The notes under the pieces are model-generated. The model did no database searches. It saw only the letters and a program-made list of their open reading frames with translations, and was not told the origin of the DNA. A DNA stretch of 64,000 nt from Mucilaginibacter oryzae (GTDB lineage Bacteria > Bacteroidota > Bacteroidia > Sphingobacteriales > Sphingobacteriaceae): positions 400,928 through 464,927 of the forward strand of contig NZ_QGHA01000003.1 in the NCBI RefSeq assembly GCF_003148845.1, in the 5' to 3' direction. A program made the position numbers and the translations under genes. Shown here piece after piece: positions 43,655-52,395 of the stretch. The stretch's first letter is position 1. Every line of letters begins with the position of its first letter.

Positions 43655-43681
43655 AAAAGCCTATCAAAATGAAAGGCTTTT
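43655..43681. terminator. Bidirectional terminator after the small membrane protein
   Basis: AAAAGCCT pairs with AGGCTTTT around atcaaaatgaa, with an A-tract and T-tract on each side. It lies 27 bases past the stop of the 60-residue ORF on the minus strand and supports that ORF being transcribed. Confidence 0.7.
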
Positions 43682-43707
43682 ATTTTCAAAACAAGATATT
43701 TTGAAGG

Positions 43708-43890
43708 TTAATAATGTGTTTGGTGGTACTCCGGGCTACTGTTAAAATGCTCCAGGTAGCCATCGGCATTAACGGCAAGTGTGCTCAACTCTGTTTTGCA
43801 AGGTGCTTTCCTCTTTTTAGGGCCGGCCAGCGGGATTATGATTACTGCTATTAAAGCTATAACTTCAAGTATGTTATAAAACGATGCCAT
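43708..43890 (-). CDS. Small membrane protein
   Basis: This 60-residue ORF begins MASFYNILEVIALIAVIIIP with one hydrophobic helix (about 6-23), then a basic patch (GPKKRKAPCK) and a polar tail containing one Cys. Helix-then-positive-charge order predicts the tail in the cytoplasm. A terminator directly follows, which supports it being a real gene. The family is unknown. The flanking gaps (43500-43707 and 43891-44166) show no other feature. Confidence 0.55.
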   Translation of the reverse strand: MASFYNILEVIALIAVIIIPLAGPKKRKAPCKTELSTLAVNADGYLEHFNSSPEYHQTHY

Positions 43891-44166
43891 GATCTTTATT
43901 TTATGATAAAGCTCAATGTTGGCTAAGTTTGTGCCAAAAAGCTGTTAAAAGCGCGATAAGGGCGTTAGTAGGCCTAAATTGTTGGTTACTGATATTTAAC
44001 CACAGCAACGGACCTACCATTTTGGTAGGGCGGTATTATCAAAATGATAAAACATCGGTTAGCAAAACCATTAACTCAACCCAAAGGCAATTGAACGTGT
44101 AAAACTTTGCCTTAAGTACCCGCAGTTATTAGCTTAATAACTGCGTTATCCTTCAACGCTCTATGT

Positions 44167-46116
44167 TTATTCCCACTTCCTGATTCCCAGCTTCTGCATT
44201 TTTGAGTGCAGGGTAGACGGCGGTAAACCCAGTTTGGAAGCAGCGCCGTCCTTACCGCTAATTTTTCCGTTACAACGCCTTAAAACATCAAGAATGTGTT
44301 CACGTGCATTTTCATCAATGGTTTTTAGCCGGTCGGTAGCAACATCCTTATAAACGGAGCTTTCCTTTTTACTTTGCAGTTTGGGCAGGTATGTGTGTTT
44401 TATCATCGGGCCATCGGCAAGCAGCACACTCCGCTCAATAAAATGCTCCAGCTCGCGCACATTGCCCGGCCATTGGTATTCAAGCAACTGTGTCATCACA
44501 TCAGGTGTGACACCGGTAATATTTTTGCCGCTTTTTTGCGCATAACGTTCTAAAAAATGGCGAACTAAAACCGGGATATCATCCTTGCGCTCACGCAAAG
44601 GCGGTATTGTTATCGGGAATACGAATAAACGGTAATATAAATCGAGCCGGAAACGGCCTTCCTCAACTTCTTTTTCAAGGTTGCGGTTCGTAGCCGCTAC
44701 GATGCGAACATTAATTTTAATTGGTCCTTTACCGCCAATACGTTCAATCTCCTGTTCCTGCAGCACACGCAGTAGTTTTACCTGTAATTCGGCAGGCATC
44801 TCCCCTATTTCATCCAAAAAAATGGTTCCGCCATCGGCCAGTTCAAACTTTCCCGTACGTTTTTCAACAGCCCCGGTAAACGCGCCCTTTTCGTGACCAA
44901 ACAACTCCGACTCAATAAGGGTGGCCGGCATCGAAGCGCAGTTAACTACTACCAAAGGCTTATTTTTTCGGGGCGACAGATAATGGATGCTTTTGGCAAT
45001 CCGCTCTTTGCCGGTGCCGCTTTCGCCCAAAACCAATACCGAAGTATCGAGCGGCGCCACAATAGCGATATGATCCAGCACGGTGAGCATTTGGTGGCTT
45101 TTGCATATAATATCCCGAAAGCCTGCCGCCTTATTCTGCTCACTTAGCCCCTTACCAGCGTACACATCATTTTTAAAAGGCGCTGTTTCGCCGTGATCTA
45201 CCGGGATGATGTCTTCCATGGCGGTTAAGAGCGACCGGTGCAACCTATCCAGCAGCACTACATGATCGGTACTGTAACAATCGGGTTTGCGGCTGTAAAA
45301 CGAAAAACATACGTTGTCGCCTTTTGAATTCACCAAGGGGCTTCCCAAAAACGATTCCATATGAAGAGCGTTTGCCAGCAGTTTTTTAACCGGAAAACGC
45401 GATTGTAATGTGGTAAAATCGCCGTCGTTATAAAAGGCGGTTTTAGTAAGCAGCGGGCTCTCGGCCTGCATTTCCTTTAACCGTGCCCGGCTAATGTTTG
45501 TTATATTTAAAAATTCGTTGATACCGATAACCTGGTATTCATCAAAACCGGTACGTAAAAATGAAATAGCTTCGTCCGAGAATCCGGCGGAGGTTCTAAC
45601 AATCACCGTTAAATAATCAAACGGAACGTAGGGCTGTAAGCTGGTGGCTATTTTAAGCAGTTTCTGTTTCCAGTTTATGGGCTCGGCTACTATGTTTTTA
45701 AACAGCTGCTCTAAACCCTGCTCCCTGCGTAATTTTGATTCGATGCTGTTTTGATGCCGGTAAAAAGCTACATCAAGCGTAATCAGTAATTCCTTTTCCC
45801 TGAAAGGCTTTACCAAAAAACCATAAGGCTGGGTAGCCTTAGCCTTTTCGAGGATACTTTCCTGGAAATTAGCAGAAAGGTATACAAAAGCGATGTTTTT
45901 CGCGGTGAGCATCGCGGCGAGATCTATACCGTTTAAATCTCCTTTTAAAAAAATATCAAGCAATACCATTTCGGGCTTTTGCTCTTCCATTATTTCAAGC
46001 GCTTCGGGCACCGAATCGGCAATGCCACAAACCCGGTATCCTGCGCGGGTCAATATTAATTTCAGGTCGTAAGCCACCAGCGATTCATCCTCAACTATTA
46101 ATATTTTTCTGCTCAT
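44167..46116 (-). CDS. Large sigma-54 response regulator (REC-GAF-like-AAA-HTH)
   Basis: This 649-residue regulator has a receiver domain (1-120; phospho-Asp in MVLLDIFLKGD, about residue 56), then a 180-residue GAF-like sensor region (about 140-315), a AAA+ domain with Walker A GESGTGKERIA, GAFTGA loop and Walker B GGTIFLDEIGEM (about 345-575), and a Fis-type HTH (GAASKLGLPPSTLHSKMQKL). The inserted GAF-like part is unusual for an NtrC-type response regulator and may sense a ligand. It starts 4 bases after its partner kinase gene. Confidence 0.93.
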   Translation of the reverse strand: MSRKILIVEDESLVAYDLKLILTRAGYRVCGIADSVPEALEIMEEQKPEMVLLDIFLKGDLNGIDLAAMLTAKNIAFVYLSANFQESILEKAKATQPYGFLVKPFREKELLITLDVAFYRHQNSIESKLRREQGLEQLFKNIVAEPINWKQKLLKIATSLQPYVPFDYLTVIVRTSAGFSDEAISFLRTGFDEYQVIGINEFLNITNISRARLKEMQAESPLLTKTAFYNDGDFTTLQSRFPVKKLLANALHMESFLGSPLVNSKGDNVCFSFYSRKPDCYSTDHVVLLDRLHRSLLTAMEDIIPVDHGETAPFKNDVYAGKGLSEQNKAAGFRDIICKSHQMLTVLDHIAIVAPLDTSVLVLGESGTGKERIAKSIHYLSPRKNKPLVVVNCASMPATLIESELFGHEKGAFTGAVEKRTGKFELADGGTIFLDEIGEMPAELQVKLLRVLQEQEIERIGGKGPIKINVRIVAATNRNLEKEVEEGRFRLDLYYRLFVFPITIPPLRERKDDIPVLVRHFLERYAQKSGKNITGVTPDVMTQLLEYQWPGNVRELEHFIERSVLLADGPMIKHTYLPKLQSKKESSVYKDVATDRLKTIDENAREHILDVLRRCNGKISGKDGAASKLGLPPSTLHSKMQKLGIRKWE

Positions 46117-46120
46117 AGGT

Positions 46121-48430
46121 TTAACTATATAAAGTGTCTGTTTCTGTCTTGCTTAATCTGGTCTCGGCTTTAAATTCTACCGTGATCAGCACTCCCCCGC
46201 AATTTTCAATTTTAAAATACCCGCCAAGCTGCTTGCTCAGGGCCCTCATCATTTCCATGCCCAGGGAGTTTGCCCGGCGCAAATCAAAACCGGCCGGCAG
46301 CCCGGTCCCGTTGTCAGCTATGGTGAGTATAATAGTTTCCTCAGCAAGTTGCAGGGCGATTTTGATTTCACCTCCCTGTGGCCCAAAGGCATATTTAATA
46401 GCGTTGGTAATAGCCTCATTTAAAACAAGGCCTAAAGGCACAGCCTGGCCAACATCAAGCTTTATCGGCTCAACCATTTGCTCAAAGCGTATCCCACGCC
46501 CGGCAGGATTGTAACAATCGGCCAGGTAGCTGATCAATTCATTAATATATACCGACATATCAATATAAGACCCCGCTGAATTGCTATACAGCTTTTGGTG
46601 AATGAGGGCAATGGCCTGCACCCGGTTCTGGCTTTCGCGGATGGCTGCAAGCGCAGCGTTATTTTTTAAGAAAGCGGATTGTGTATTGAGCAGGCTCATC
46701 ACTATCTGCAGGTTGTTTTTTACCCGGTGATGCACTTCCTTCAGCAACCAATCCTTTTCTTCAAGCAGGTTATCTTTTTCGTACACAAGCCGCTGCAGCG
46801 ACGTATTCTGCTCGTTAATTTCAGCCTGCTTTAATTGTAACTGCTTATTGGTTTCCTGTTTGTGCCTGTACCCGTTAAATGCAAAGCCAACGATGATGAT
46901 AAGCATGGCGATACCGGCAAAAGTGATATTGCGCTGCATGTTTGCTTTTTGGATTTCGGCCTTCTGGCCGTCGCTTTGCATTTGCAAAAGCTTTATCTTT
47001 TGCCTGCTTTCTTTAGTTTTATACCTGATTTCCAACTCTTCTATCTGCTTATTTTTAATAGCACTAAACAGCGAATCGTCTAATCGTTTATTAATCTCGA
47101 AATGTTTTATGGCAGCCACATAATTACCGGATGCCGAATCAACCCTGAATTGCATCCTGTGGATTTTGGTGAGGGTAACCGGCCGGATGGCGCCGGGTTT
47201 TAATTCCAGGATCCGGCTGGTGTAAATACCCGCCTTTTTAAATTGGCGGGTAAGCAGGTAAAAACCCGCCATAGTTTCATTATAATGCACAAAATCGGTC
47301 ACCATTTGTTCGTTGGTGGTGTAAAAATCTTTGTTATAGGTGGTGGTTTTGTACACCTCCATCATTTTCAGGTAATATTGCTCCGCTTTGGCGTAATCTG
47401 TAAGCGCCACATAAATATTACCGAAAGCCTCGTACATATCAACCTGTTGCGCAAGTATAACCGGCGGTACCTCTGCTACCGCCTTTTTAAGATAGGCTAA
47501 CGCTTCTTTAGGCCGTTTAGCAGCGATATAATCATAAATGATGAGGCTCAGGTAACCGTAAAAATCCTCATACTGTTTACGCCGCTTCAGGATCTCGGCC
47601 GATTTGAGGATGTAAACCAGGCTCTGATCGTACTTCTCCAGGTCGGCATAAACCAGCGCCACTTTCGCATAATAAAAATCGGCCAGGGCAGTATCGGCGG
47701 TTTCGTTCATGCTTTTAATTACTTCAAGCCGGTAGTAAAGTTCTTTATGCAGATCAACCTTTTGTTTACTTACCTCGGCCATGGAATGATAGGTGGCAGC
47801 CAGTTTTTTGTAGCCGATTGATTGATATTGTTTAAGTGCCTTGTTCAGCTCATCACCGGCAATGTCTAATTTTTTTTGGAAGAGGTGAACATCGGCAATG
47901 CTCCGGATCATATCGGCTTCGCCGAGCTTGTTACCGGTTTGCTTAAATAGGGCCAGCGCCTGCTGGTAGACTGCCATTTTATCCGGCAAGCCATCTTTAA
48001 GATCTACCGAAATATTATCGCCTAAACGAGCCTGGATTTTACCTTCGGCATCCTTATCCCCGGTTTTGCGGTAATAATCTATCACCTGCATAAAGGAGGC
48101 TTTGCCCTGTTTCAAATTGTTTTGTTTGATATATGCCGCGCCCCTGAGCATCAGGGCTTCATTAAGCCATTTTGCCGAGTGGAGGGCCATGCTCATCTGA
48201 ATAGCTTTAGTGAACGCCGTAATACCGCTATCCAACACCTCTTGATGATCGCCTATTTTATTGAGGTAATAAGTACCAAGCTTAATCTGTAATTTAAGGA
48301 TATCGGTATCCGGCCCGGATTTAAGGTTTTGCAGGTTTAATTTAATGGCAGCAACGTCCATCTTTTTTTGTCCCGACACGCCGGATGCAAAAAAAGCAAC
48401 AATAAAACATAACGTTATATATTTAAACAT
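46121..48430 (-). CDS. TPR-containing sensor histidine kinase (HisKA_2 type)
   Basis: This 769-residue kinase has a signal peptide (about 1-20), a long periplasmic tetratricopeptide-repeat region (about 60-430), a coiled coil (KIKLLQMQSDGQKAEIQKAN), one transmembrane helix (about 510-530) and a cytoplasmic HisKA_2 domain with the phospho-His in LKEVHHRVKNNLQIVMSLL, followed by HATPase_c (NEAITNAIKYAF, IADNGTGLPAGF). It should phosphorylate the sigma-54 regulator encoded 4 bases downstream. The dimerisation domain is nearly identical to that of the kinase at 54424. Confidence 0.94.
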   Translation of the reverse strand: MFKYITLCFIVAFFASGVSGQKKMDVAAIKLNLQNLKSGPDTDILKLQIKLGTYYLNKIGDHQEVLDSGITAFTKAIQMSMALHSAKWLNEALMLRGAAYIKQNNLKQGKASFMQVIDYYRKTGDKDAEGKIQARLGDNISVDLKDGLPDKMAVYQQALALFKQTGNKLGEADMIRSIADVHLFQKKLDIAGDELNKALKQYQSIGYKKLAATYHSMAEVSKQKVDLHKELYYRLEVIKSMNETADTALADFYYAKVALVYADLEKYDQSLVYILKSAEILKRRKQYEDFYGYLSLIIYDYIAAKRPKEALAYLKKAVAEVPPVILAQQVDMYEAFGNIYVALTDYAKAEQYYLKMMEVYKTTTYNKDFYTTNEQMVTDFVHYNETMAGFYLLTRQFKKAGIYTSRILELKPGAIRPVTLTKIHRMQFRVDSASGNYVAAIKHFEINKRLDDSLFSAIKNKQIEELEIRYKTKESRQKIKLLQMQSDGQKAEIQKANMQRNITFAGIAMLIIIVGFAFNGYRHKQETNKQLQLKQAEINEQNTSLQRLVYEKDNLLEEKDWLLKEVHHRVKNNLQIVMSLLNTQSAFLKNNAALAAIRESQNRVQAIALIHQKLYSNSAGSYIDMSVYINELISYLADCYNPAGRGIRFEQMVEPIKLDVGQAVPLGLVLNEAITNAIKYAFGPQGGEIKIALQLAEETIILTIADNGTGLPAGFDLRRANSLGMEMMRALSKQLGGYFKIENCGGVLITVEFKAETRLSKTETDTLYS

Positions 48431-48902
48431 GAACAGCGTATTTTATTGTGTTAAAGACTCATAAGCATACCGCAACACTGCTCATCCCGGGTGAATACAG
48501 GCGGAACTATGACAGGTTTTGACAAGTAAATTTATTCATTTCCGGTCAAATCGCGCTTATTTATTTAGTTGGTAATCAGGCCGCAGCTATAAAAATACAA
48601 CAACAGGTTTTAATAAATTTATCGCCCGGGTATGCTAAAACCGATGTATGTTTTAAGGTTTTTGTTGTATTGGTTATATGAAAGGCATGCCGGTTGTAAC
48701 ATTATTTTTACAGCTAAATCATTTCATCCAAAATTGGAGTGATCAAAATCAACGAGGGCGAACCCTAAAAGAGTTGCATCGTGTCCCACTAATCAAGCAA
48801 ACCCACTTCGATTACTATCCCAAAGGATACCGATATCCTTTGGGATAGTAGTATCTTTTTGATAGTACACATCAGTAGCTTTGCTTTCTCAAACAAACAA
48901 CA
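48431..48902. other. Divergent intergenic region between kinase and azoR
   Basis: A 472-base gap. The right end carries three tandem operator-like palindromes and the azoR -7 box, listed separately. The left 370 bases show no ORF, repeat or RNA that I can support. Confidence 0.4.
48816..48864. promoter_or_regulatory. Three tandem TATC-N5/6-GATA palindromes upstream of azoR
   Basis: TATCCCAAAGGATA (48816-48829), TATCCTTTGGGATA (48834-48847) and TATCTTTTTGATA (48852-48864) are three copies of one palindromic pattern, 18 bases apart. The first two are also complementary to each other and can fold as a 17-bp hairpin (48813-48850). An exact -7 box TAGCTTTG follows at 48876-48883. The arrangement looks like an operator cluster for a redox-responsive regulator such as HxlR/MarR type. 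Confidence 0.65.
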
Positions 48903-49499
48903 ATGAAAATATTACATCTTATCAGCAGCCCGCAGGGCGAGGCTTCGTTCAGCGTAAAATTAGGTAATGCGATTGTTAAAGAATTGCAATCGGCCAATCC
49001 GGGTTGCGCCTTAACCACACACGATTTAGCAGCTAACCCTTTTCCGCACCTGGAAGAAGCGCACCTGGCATCATTTTACACGCCCGAAGAAAAACGTACC
49101 CCCGAACTGGCTGAGGCCGTTAAACACTCGGATGCTGCTATTGCCGAATTGACAGATGCAGACGCCATTGTAATTGATACCCCTATGTACAACTTCAGTA
49201 TCCCATCAACCCTAAAAACATGGATCGATCATATAGCCCGTGCCGGCAAAACTTTTAAATATGACGGCAAAGTACCTGAAGGCCTGGTTAAAAACAAAAA
49301 GGTTTACCTGGCTATCGCCTCGGGTGGTGTTTACTCTGAAGGCTTTATGAAAGCGTACGATTTTACCGAGCCATATTTAAGGGCTGTATTGGGATTTATG
49401 GGCATGACGGATATCAAAGCTTTCCGAGTGGAGGGCACCAAAGTACCCCAGCTCCAGGCAAACGCTTTGGATAAAGCCATAGAAAGTATCGAATTGTAG
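48903..49499 (+). CDS. azoR: FMN-dependent NADH-azoreductase
   Basis: This 198-residue flavodoxin-fold enzyme has the N-terminal phosphate-binding SSPQGEASFSVKLG (about 8-21), the FMN-binding PMYNFSIPSTLKTWIDHI (about 98-115) and GGVYSEG (about 142-148), all typical of AzoR. It reduces quinones and azo compounds with NADH in the cytoplasm, usually as a defence against electrophiles. Expression is probably controlled by the three TATC-N5/6-GATA palindromes just upstream. Followed by a hairpin at 49520. Confidence 0.95.
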   Translation: MKILHLISSPQGEASFSVKLGNAIVKELQSANPGCALTTHDLAANPFPHLEEAHLASFYTPEEKRTPELAEAVKHSDAAIAELTDADAIVIDTPMYNFSIPSTLKTWIDHIARAGKTFKYDGKVPEGLVKNKKVYLAIASGGVYSEGFMKAYDFTEPYLRAVLGFMGMTDIKAFRVEGTKVPQLQANALDKAIESIEL

Positions 49500-49519
49500 C
49501 GGTTTCCCGATGCACAGCA

Positions 49520-49551
49520 GGCATGCAAACAACATTATCCGTTTGCATGCC
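49520..49551. terminator. Hairpin between convergent azoR and phosphoesterase genes
   Basis: GGCATGCAAAC pairs perfectly with GTTTGCATGCC (11 bp) around aacattatcc. No long T-tract, but its place between converging stops suits a shared terminator. Confidence 0.65.
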
Positions 49552-49565
49552 CGTTGTTAATAGCC

Positions 49566-50681
49566 CTAAACGATTAATGCAAACCTATCAGCTAAAAGTG
49601 CTGTTCCTTCGCCCGTAGCTGTATAGTATTCGCCTGTTATAGTGATCGCGCCATCGGCTTTCTCCAGTGCAACTTTCATAAAGCCGTGACAACTATCGCA
49701 ACTATATTCCAGGTTAACACCTTCAAACCTGCAGTCATCGGCAGTAAAACGTTCATCATCTGTTAAAGCTACAGGATGCAGCTCGTCAAAGCCGCCGGTA
49801 CCTGCTACAATAAAAGGCACTACCAATCCATCGCTGTACAGCTTACTGAAACGCTGGTAATTATGCACGTGCCCGCTAAAAACAATATCAGGCCTGATAC
49901 CGGTTTCGCTAAAAACACCTTCCAGAAAATCGATCATGGGCAGGCTGGCCCCATGATTAATATCTGCCGAGTAAGGCGCGTGGTGCATACAGAGTATAAC
50001 TGCCTTACCGGGGCGCTGCTTATCGGCCATCCGCAACTCCTCTATAAACCATTCGCGCTGCCGGGGCGTAATCACACCGTATTTGGGCACGTTGGTATGC
50101 AGGCCGATAATAGTAGCCAGCGGGGTGTCCATTGTCCAGTAGATGTTGGGCTGGGTGATACTCATCCGGTCAATTTCGCGGCTAAACGCCACGGGGCGCG
50201 AAACTGTATCGCAAAATACGGTGGTAAACGCGTCGAGGCTTTGGTAAGGGAATTCGGCGGCAGGGTTAACGTCACTATCGTGATTGCCGGCTATCGCCAA
50301 TATAGGGCCAGGGTAAACGCTGTAGGGTTCATAAAACTGGTCGTAATAGTTTTTAGCTTCGCCATGGTTATAAACCACATCGCCCAGATGATATAAAAAT
50401 TGAGGTTTGTCCGCATCTGCAACAGCACCATACTGCCCGGCCATTAAGGCCGCGATGTGCCTTTGCGAGCCGGGGTTACGGATGCTGCCGGTATCGCCCA
50501 CCATGTGGAACACCATCTTGTCCTTATTTATGCCCGGCACAACATCATCTATATTTAAATGGTAGGGATAGTTGCCCGAAGCACCAGGAGGGCTTTGAAA
50601 TTTATGGCTATCGTCCGGCTGATCTTTTTTAATAACCGGGGTAGTGTATTTCAATGAAGTAATTACTGTTGTTTGCTCCAT
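49566..50681 (-). CDS. Calcineurin-like metallophosphoesterase
   Basis: This 371-residue protein has all five metal-site motifs of the metallophosphoesterase fold: VGDTG, HLGDVVYNHGE, AIAGNHD, CMHHAPYS and FSGHVHNYQRF (about 70 to 275). The GHxHxYxR form resembles purple-acid-phosphatase-like enzymes. No signal peptide is seen, so it is probably cytoplasmic. The substrate is unknown. It stands alone. Confidence 0.92.
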   Translation of the reverse strand: MEQTTVITSLKYTTPVIKKDQPDDSHKFQSPPGASGNYPYHLNIDDVVPGINKDKMVFHMVGDTGSIRNPGSQRHIAALMAGQYGAVADADKPQFLYHLGDVVYNHGEAKNYYDQFYEPYSVYPGPILAIAGNHDSDVNPAAEFPYQSLDAFTTVFCDTVSRPVAFSREIDRMSITQPNIYWTMDTPLATIIGLHTNVPKYGVITPRQREWFIEELRMADKQRPGKAVILCMHHAPYSADINHGASLPMIDFLEGVFSETGIRPDIVFSGHVHNYQRFSKLYSDGLVVPFIVAGTGGFDELHPVALTDDERFTADDCRFEGVNLEYSCDSCHGFMKVALEKADGAITITGEYYTATGEGTALLADRFALIV

Positions 50682-50861
50682 TGTGCAAAAATACGCAAGT
50701 ATTATTAAGGCAGGGTTAAATCAACCCGGGTGATTGATGGTGCGAACGGGTTAGTCGAACTTTAACCGGTTAAAAGATAGTTGAAAGAAAAAGGCTTTAG
50801 ATAAACGGGCTATTTTAAAACTGTAACGGATAATTTAAAATATCCGCACTCATGTAATCAT

Positions 50862-50869
50862 TACCTTTG
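50862..50869 (+). promoter_or_regulatory. -7 box directly before the 50873 lipoprotein gene
   Basis: TACCTTTG matches TAnnTTTG exactly and ends 3 bases before the ATG, as at queG, implying a leaderless or nearly leaderless mRNA. No -33 TTG is evident. Confidence 0.45.
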
Positions 50870-50872
50870 CGC

Positions 50873-51391
50873 ATGAAAAACTATAAAATAATCTTATCTG
50901 CCGCCCTGCTGGCATTTTCTGCCTGCGGTGTTAACAAGTCGCAAAAAGCCACATCTGCTACCGATTCAACCGCCGTTCAAGCCGTTAAACAACCGGTCAG
51001 CGATAGCCTTATTGCCAAAATAAGCATCAAAAACCCGGTTAAAGTCGGCGAACCCGTTGAACTGAAGTTTACAGTTTACAATACTGCCGATACCGCCCGC
51101 CGGTTTTGCAAATGGCATACGCCTTTTGAGCCACTAATCAGCAAATACCTGGAAGTAAAAGATGAAAGCGGCCAGGAAATGCAATATAAAGGCGCTATGG
51201 CCAAACGCGTTATGCCGCCTCCGGCCGATAGCTACATTAAAGTAAACGCTAAAGACAGTTTATCTGTAACCACCGATTTGTTAAAAGCATTTGATATCAG
51301 TAAGCCCGCTAAGTACACGGTTGTGTATGTGGGTCAAAACATGAGTGGTTTGGCTGTTGCCGATAGTATATCGTTTAATTACGTGAAGTAA
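50873..51391 (+). CDS. Small lipoprotein with an M35-propeptide-like beta domain
   Basis: This 172-residue protein has a lipobox (LLAFSACGVN, lipidated Cys18 or so). The mature part resembles the N-terminal beta-sandwich found before peptidyl-Lys/deuterolysin-type metalloproteases: VYNTADTARRFCKWHTPFE, then MQYKGAMAKRVMPPPADSYI. No protease domain (HExxH) follows; the protein ends after this domain. It could be a free-standing inhibitor- or binding-domain. I chose the ATG at 50873 over a TTG two codons upstream. Confidence 0.8.
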   Translation: MKNYKIILSAALLAFSACGVNKSQKATSATDSTAVQAVKQPVSDSLIAKISIKNPVKVGEPVELKFTVYNTADTARRFCKWHTPFEPLISKYLEVKDESGQEMQYKGAMAKRVMPPPADSYIKVNAKDSLSVTTDLLKAFDISKPAKYTVVYVGQNMSGLAVADSISFNYVK

Positions 51392-51413
51392 ATCACAAAC
51401 CCCATAGCTTATT

Positions 51414-51452
51414 CAACCGGGCCGGGCGAAGAACGGTCCGGTTGTTTTTTTT
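51414..51452 (+). terminator. Strong rho-independent terminator
   Basis: CAACCGG pairs with CCGGTTG, plus inner GCC/GGT, followed by eight T. It ends the lipoprotein gene. Confidence 0.85.
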
Positions 51453-51461
51453 AGAAATCAA

Positions 51462-51848
51462 TTAAACAATCACTCTTTCCGGGCCGCCCTTCAAGTTAGC
51501 CAGCTTGCTTTGAAACATTGCAGCCATTAAACCGGCCCTGTTTTTCGCGTCATTGGCCATGGGCCCGGCAAAATGACTGTCGATAGTTTGGTTGAAAAGT
51601 TCCAGCCAGCGCTCAAAATGACCGGCGTTAATAAGCAGCGGCGCGTGCCTGGCGAAAGGGTTACCTTTAAAACCGGCTACACCAAACAGCGCTGCGTTCC
51701 AAAAGGCGTACATTTTATCAAGGTGCGGCTGCCAGTCGTCTTTAATTACGTTATTAAAAACCGGCCCTAATAACCCGTCGCGCCGTACCCTGGTATAAAA
51801 ATCATCAACCATTAACTTAATTGATGCGAGGTTTTGTATATCACTCAT
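51462..51848 (-). CDS. Group III truncated haemoglobin
   Basis: This 128-residue protein is the usual size for truncated haemoglobins. LMVDDFYTRVRRDGLLGPVF (B/C helices with the distal Tyr in DFY), FWNAALFG, and RHAPLLINAGHFERWLELF (proximal His on helix F, about residue 77) are typical of group III. Such proteins bind oxygen or nitric oxide in the cytoplasm. It lies 22 bases after an Rrf2 regulator with a Cys triad, which suggests a nitric-oxide-responsive pair. Confidence 0.92.
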   Translation of the reverse strand: MSDIQNLASIKLMVDDFYTRVRRDGLLGPVFNNVIKDDWQPHLDKMYAFWNAALFGVAGFKGNPFARHAPLLINAGHFERWLELFNQTIDSHFAGPMANDAKNRAGLMAAMFQSKLANLKGGPERVIV

Positions 51849-51870
51849 AATGCTTCGATATTTAATGGGG

Positions 51871-52308
51871 TTACTTTTTAAGCACTACGATACCTAAGTT
51901 TAAATCTTCATTAAACTGGCCTATAGTTATGCTTTCAAGCATGCTTTGTAAACGGTTACGCACCTCTAAAAACCCGGAATGCAGCGGGCACGGATTTTTT
52001 GACGAACATTCTTTCAAACCCAAACCGCAGTCCCTGAATAAGCCGTCGCCATCAACAGCTTCAATTACCTCTATTAACGGGCGGGCAAGGCTTTGCTGAT
52101 TGAGATAGAAGCCGCCGTTAGGTCCCTTTACCGATTGAACGATACCACGCCTGGTTAAATCCTGCAGTATTTTGGCCAAAAAATGCTCGGGCGAATCAAT
52201 GCCGGAAGCTATTTCCTTTATCCCTACCCTATTGCCTTCAACCGTTCGCCGGGCTATAAAAAAAACTGCCCGCAACGCATACTCGCATGTTTTTGAAAAT
52301 ATCCCCAT
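51871..52308 (-). CDS. Rrf2 family regulator with Cys triad (NsrR-like)
   Basis: This 145-residue protein has the Rrf2 winged helix (EYALRAVFFIARR, then GIDSPEHFLAKILQDLTRRG) and a cluster-binding loop DCGLGLKECSSKNPCPLH with three Cys spaced C-x6-C-x5-C. That is close to the NsrR/IscR arrangement that holds an iron-sulfur cluster. I chose the ATG at 52308; a TTG upstream adds five residues. A 12-bp inverted repeat 33 bases upstream is probably its own operator. It precedes and likely regulates the haemoglobin gene. Confidence 0.92.
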   Translation of the reverse strand: MGIFSKTCEYALRAVFFIARRTVEGNRVGIKEIASGIDSPEHFLAKILQDLTRRGIVQSVKGPNGGFYLNQQSLARPLIEVIEAVDGDGLFRDCGLGLKECSSKNPCPLHSGFLEVRNRLQSMLESITIGQFNEDLNLGIVVLKK

Positions 52309-52340
52309 TGCTTTACAAAGCAAATGTAGGCATTAGCCTC

Positions 52341-52372
52341 AATAATAAAAGATGTTTTTGTCTTTTATTATT
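52341..52372. promoter_or_regulatory. Rrf2 operator candidate
   Basis: AATAATAAAAGA and TCTTTTATTATT form perfect 12-bp arms around tgtttttg, centred 48 bases upstream of the Rrf2 start. The AAAGATG half-site recalls NsrR sites. Confidence 0.6.
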
Positions 52373-52395
52373 CCTTTTACTTAACGATTACCCTT

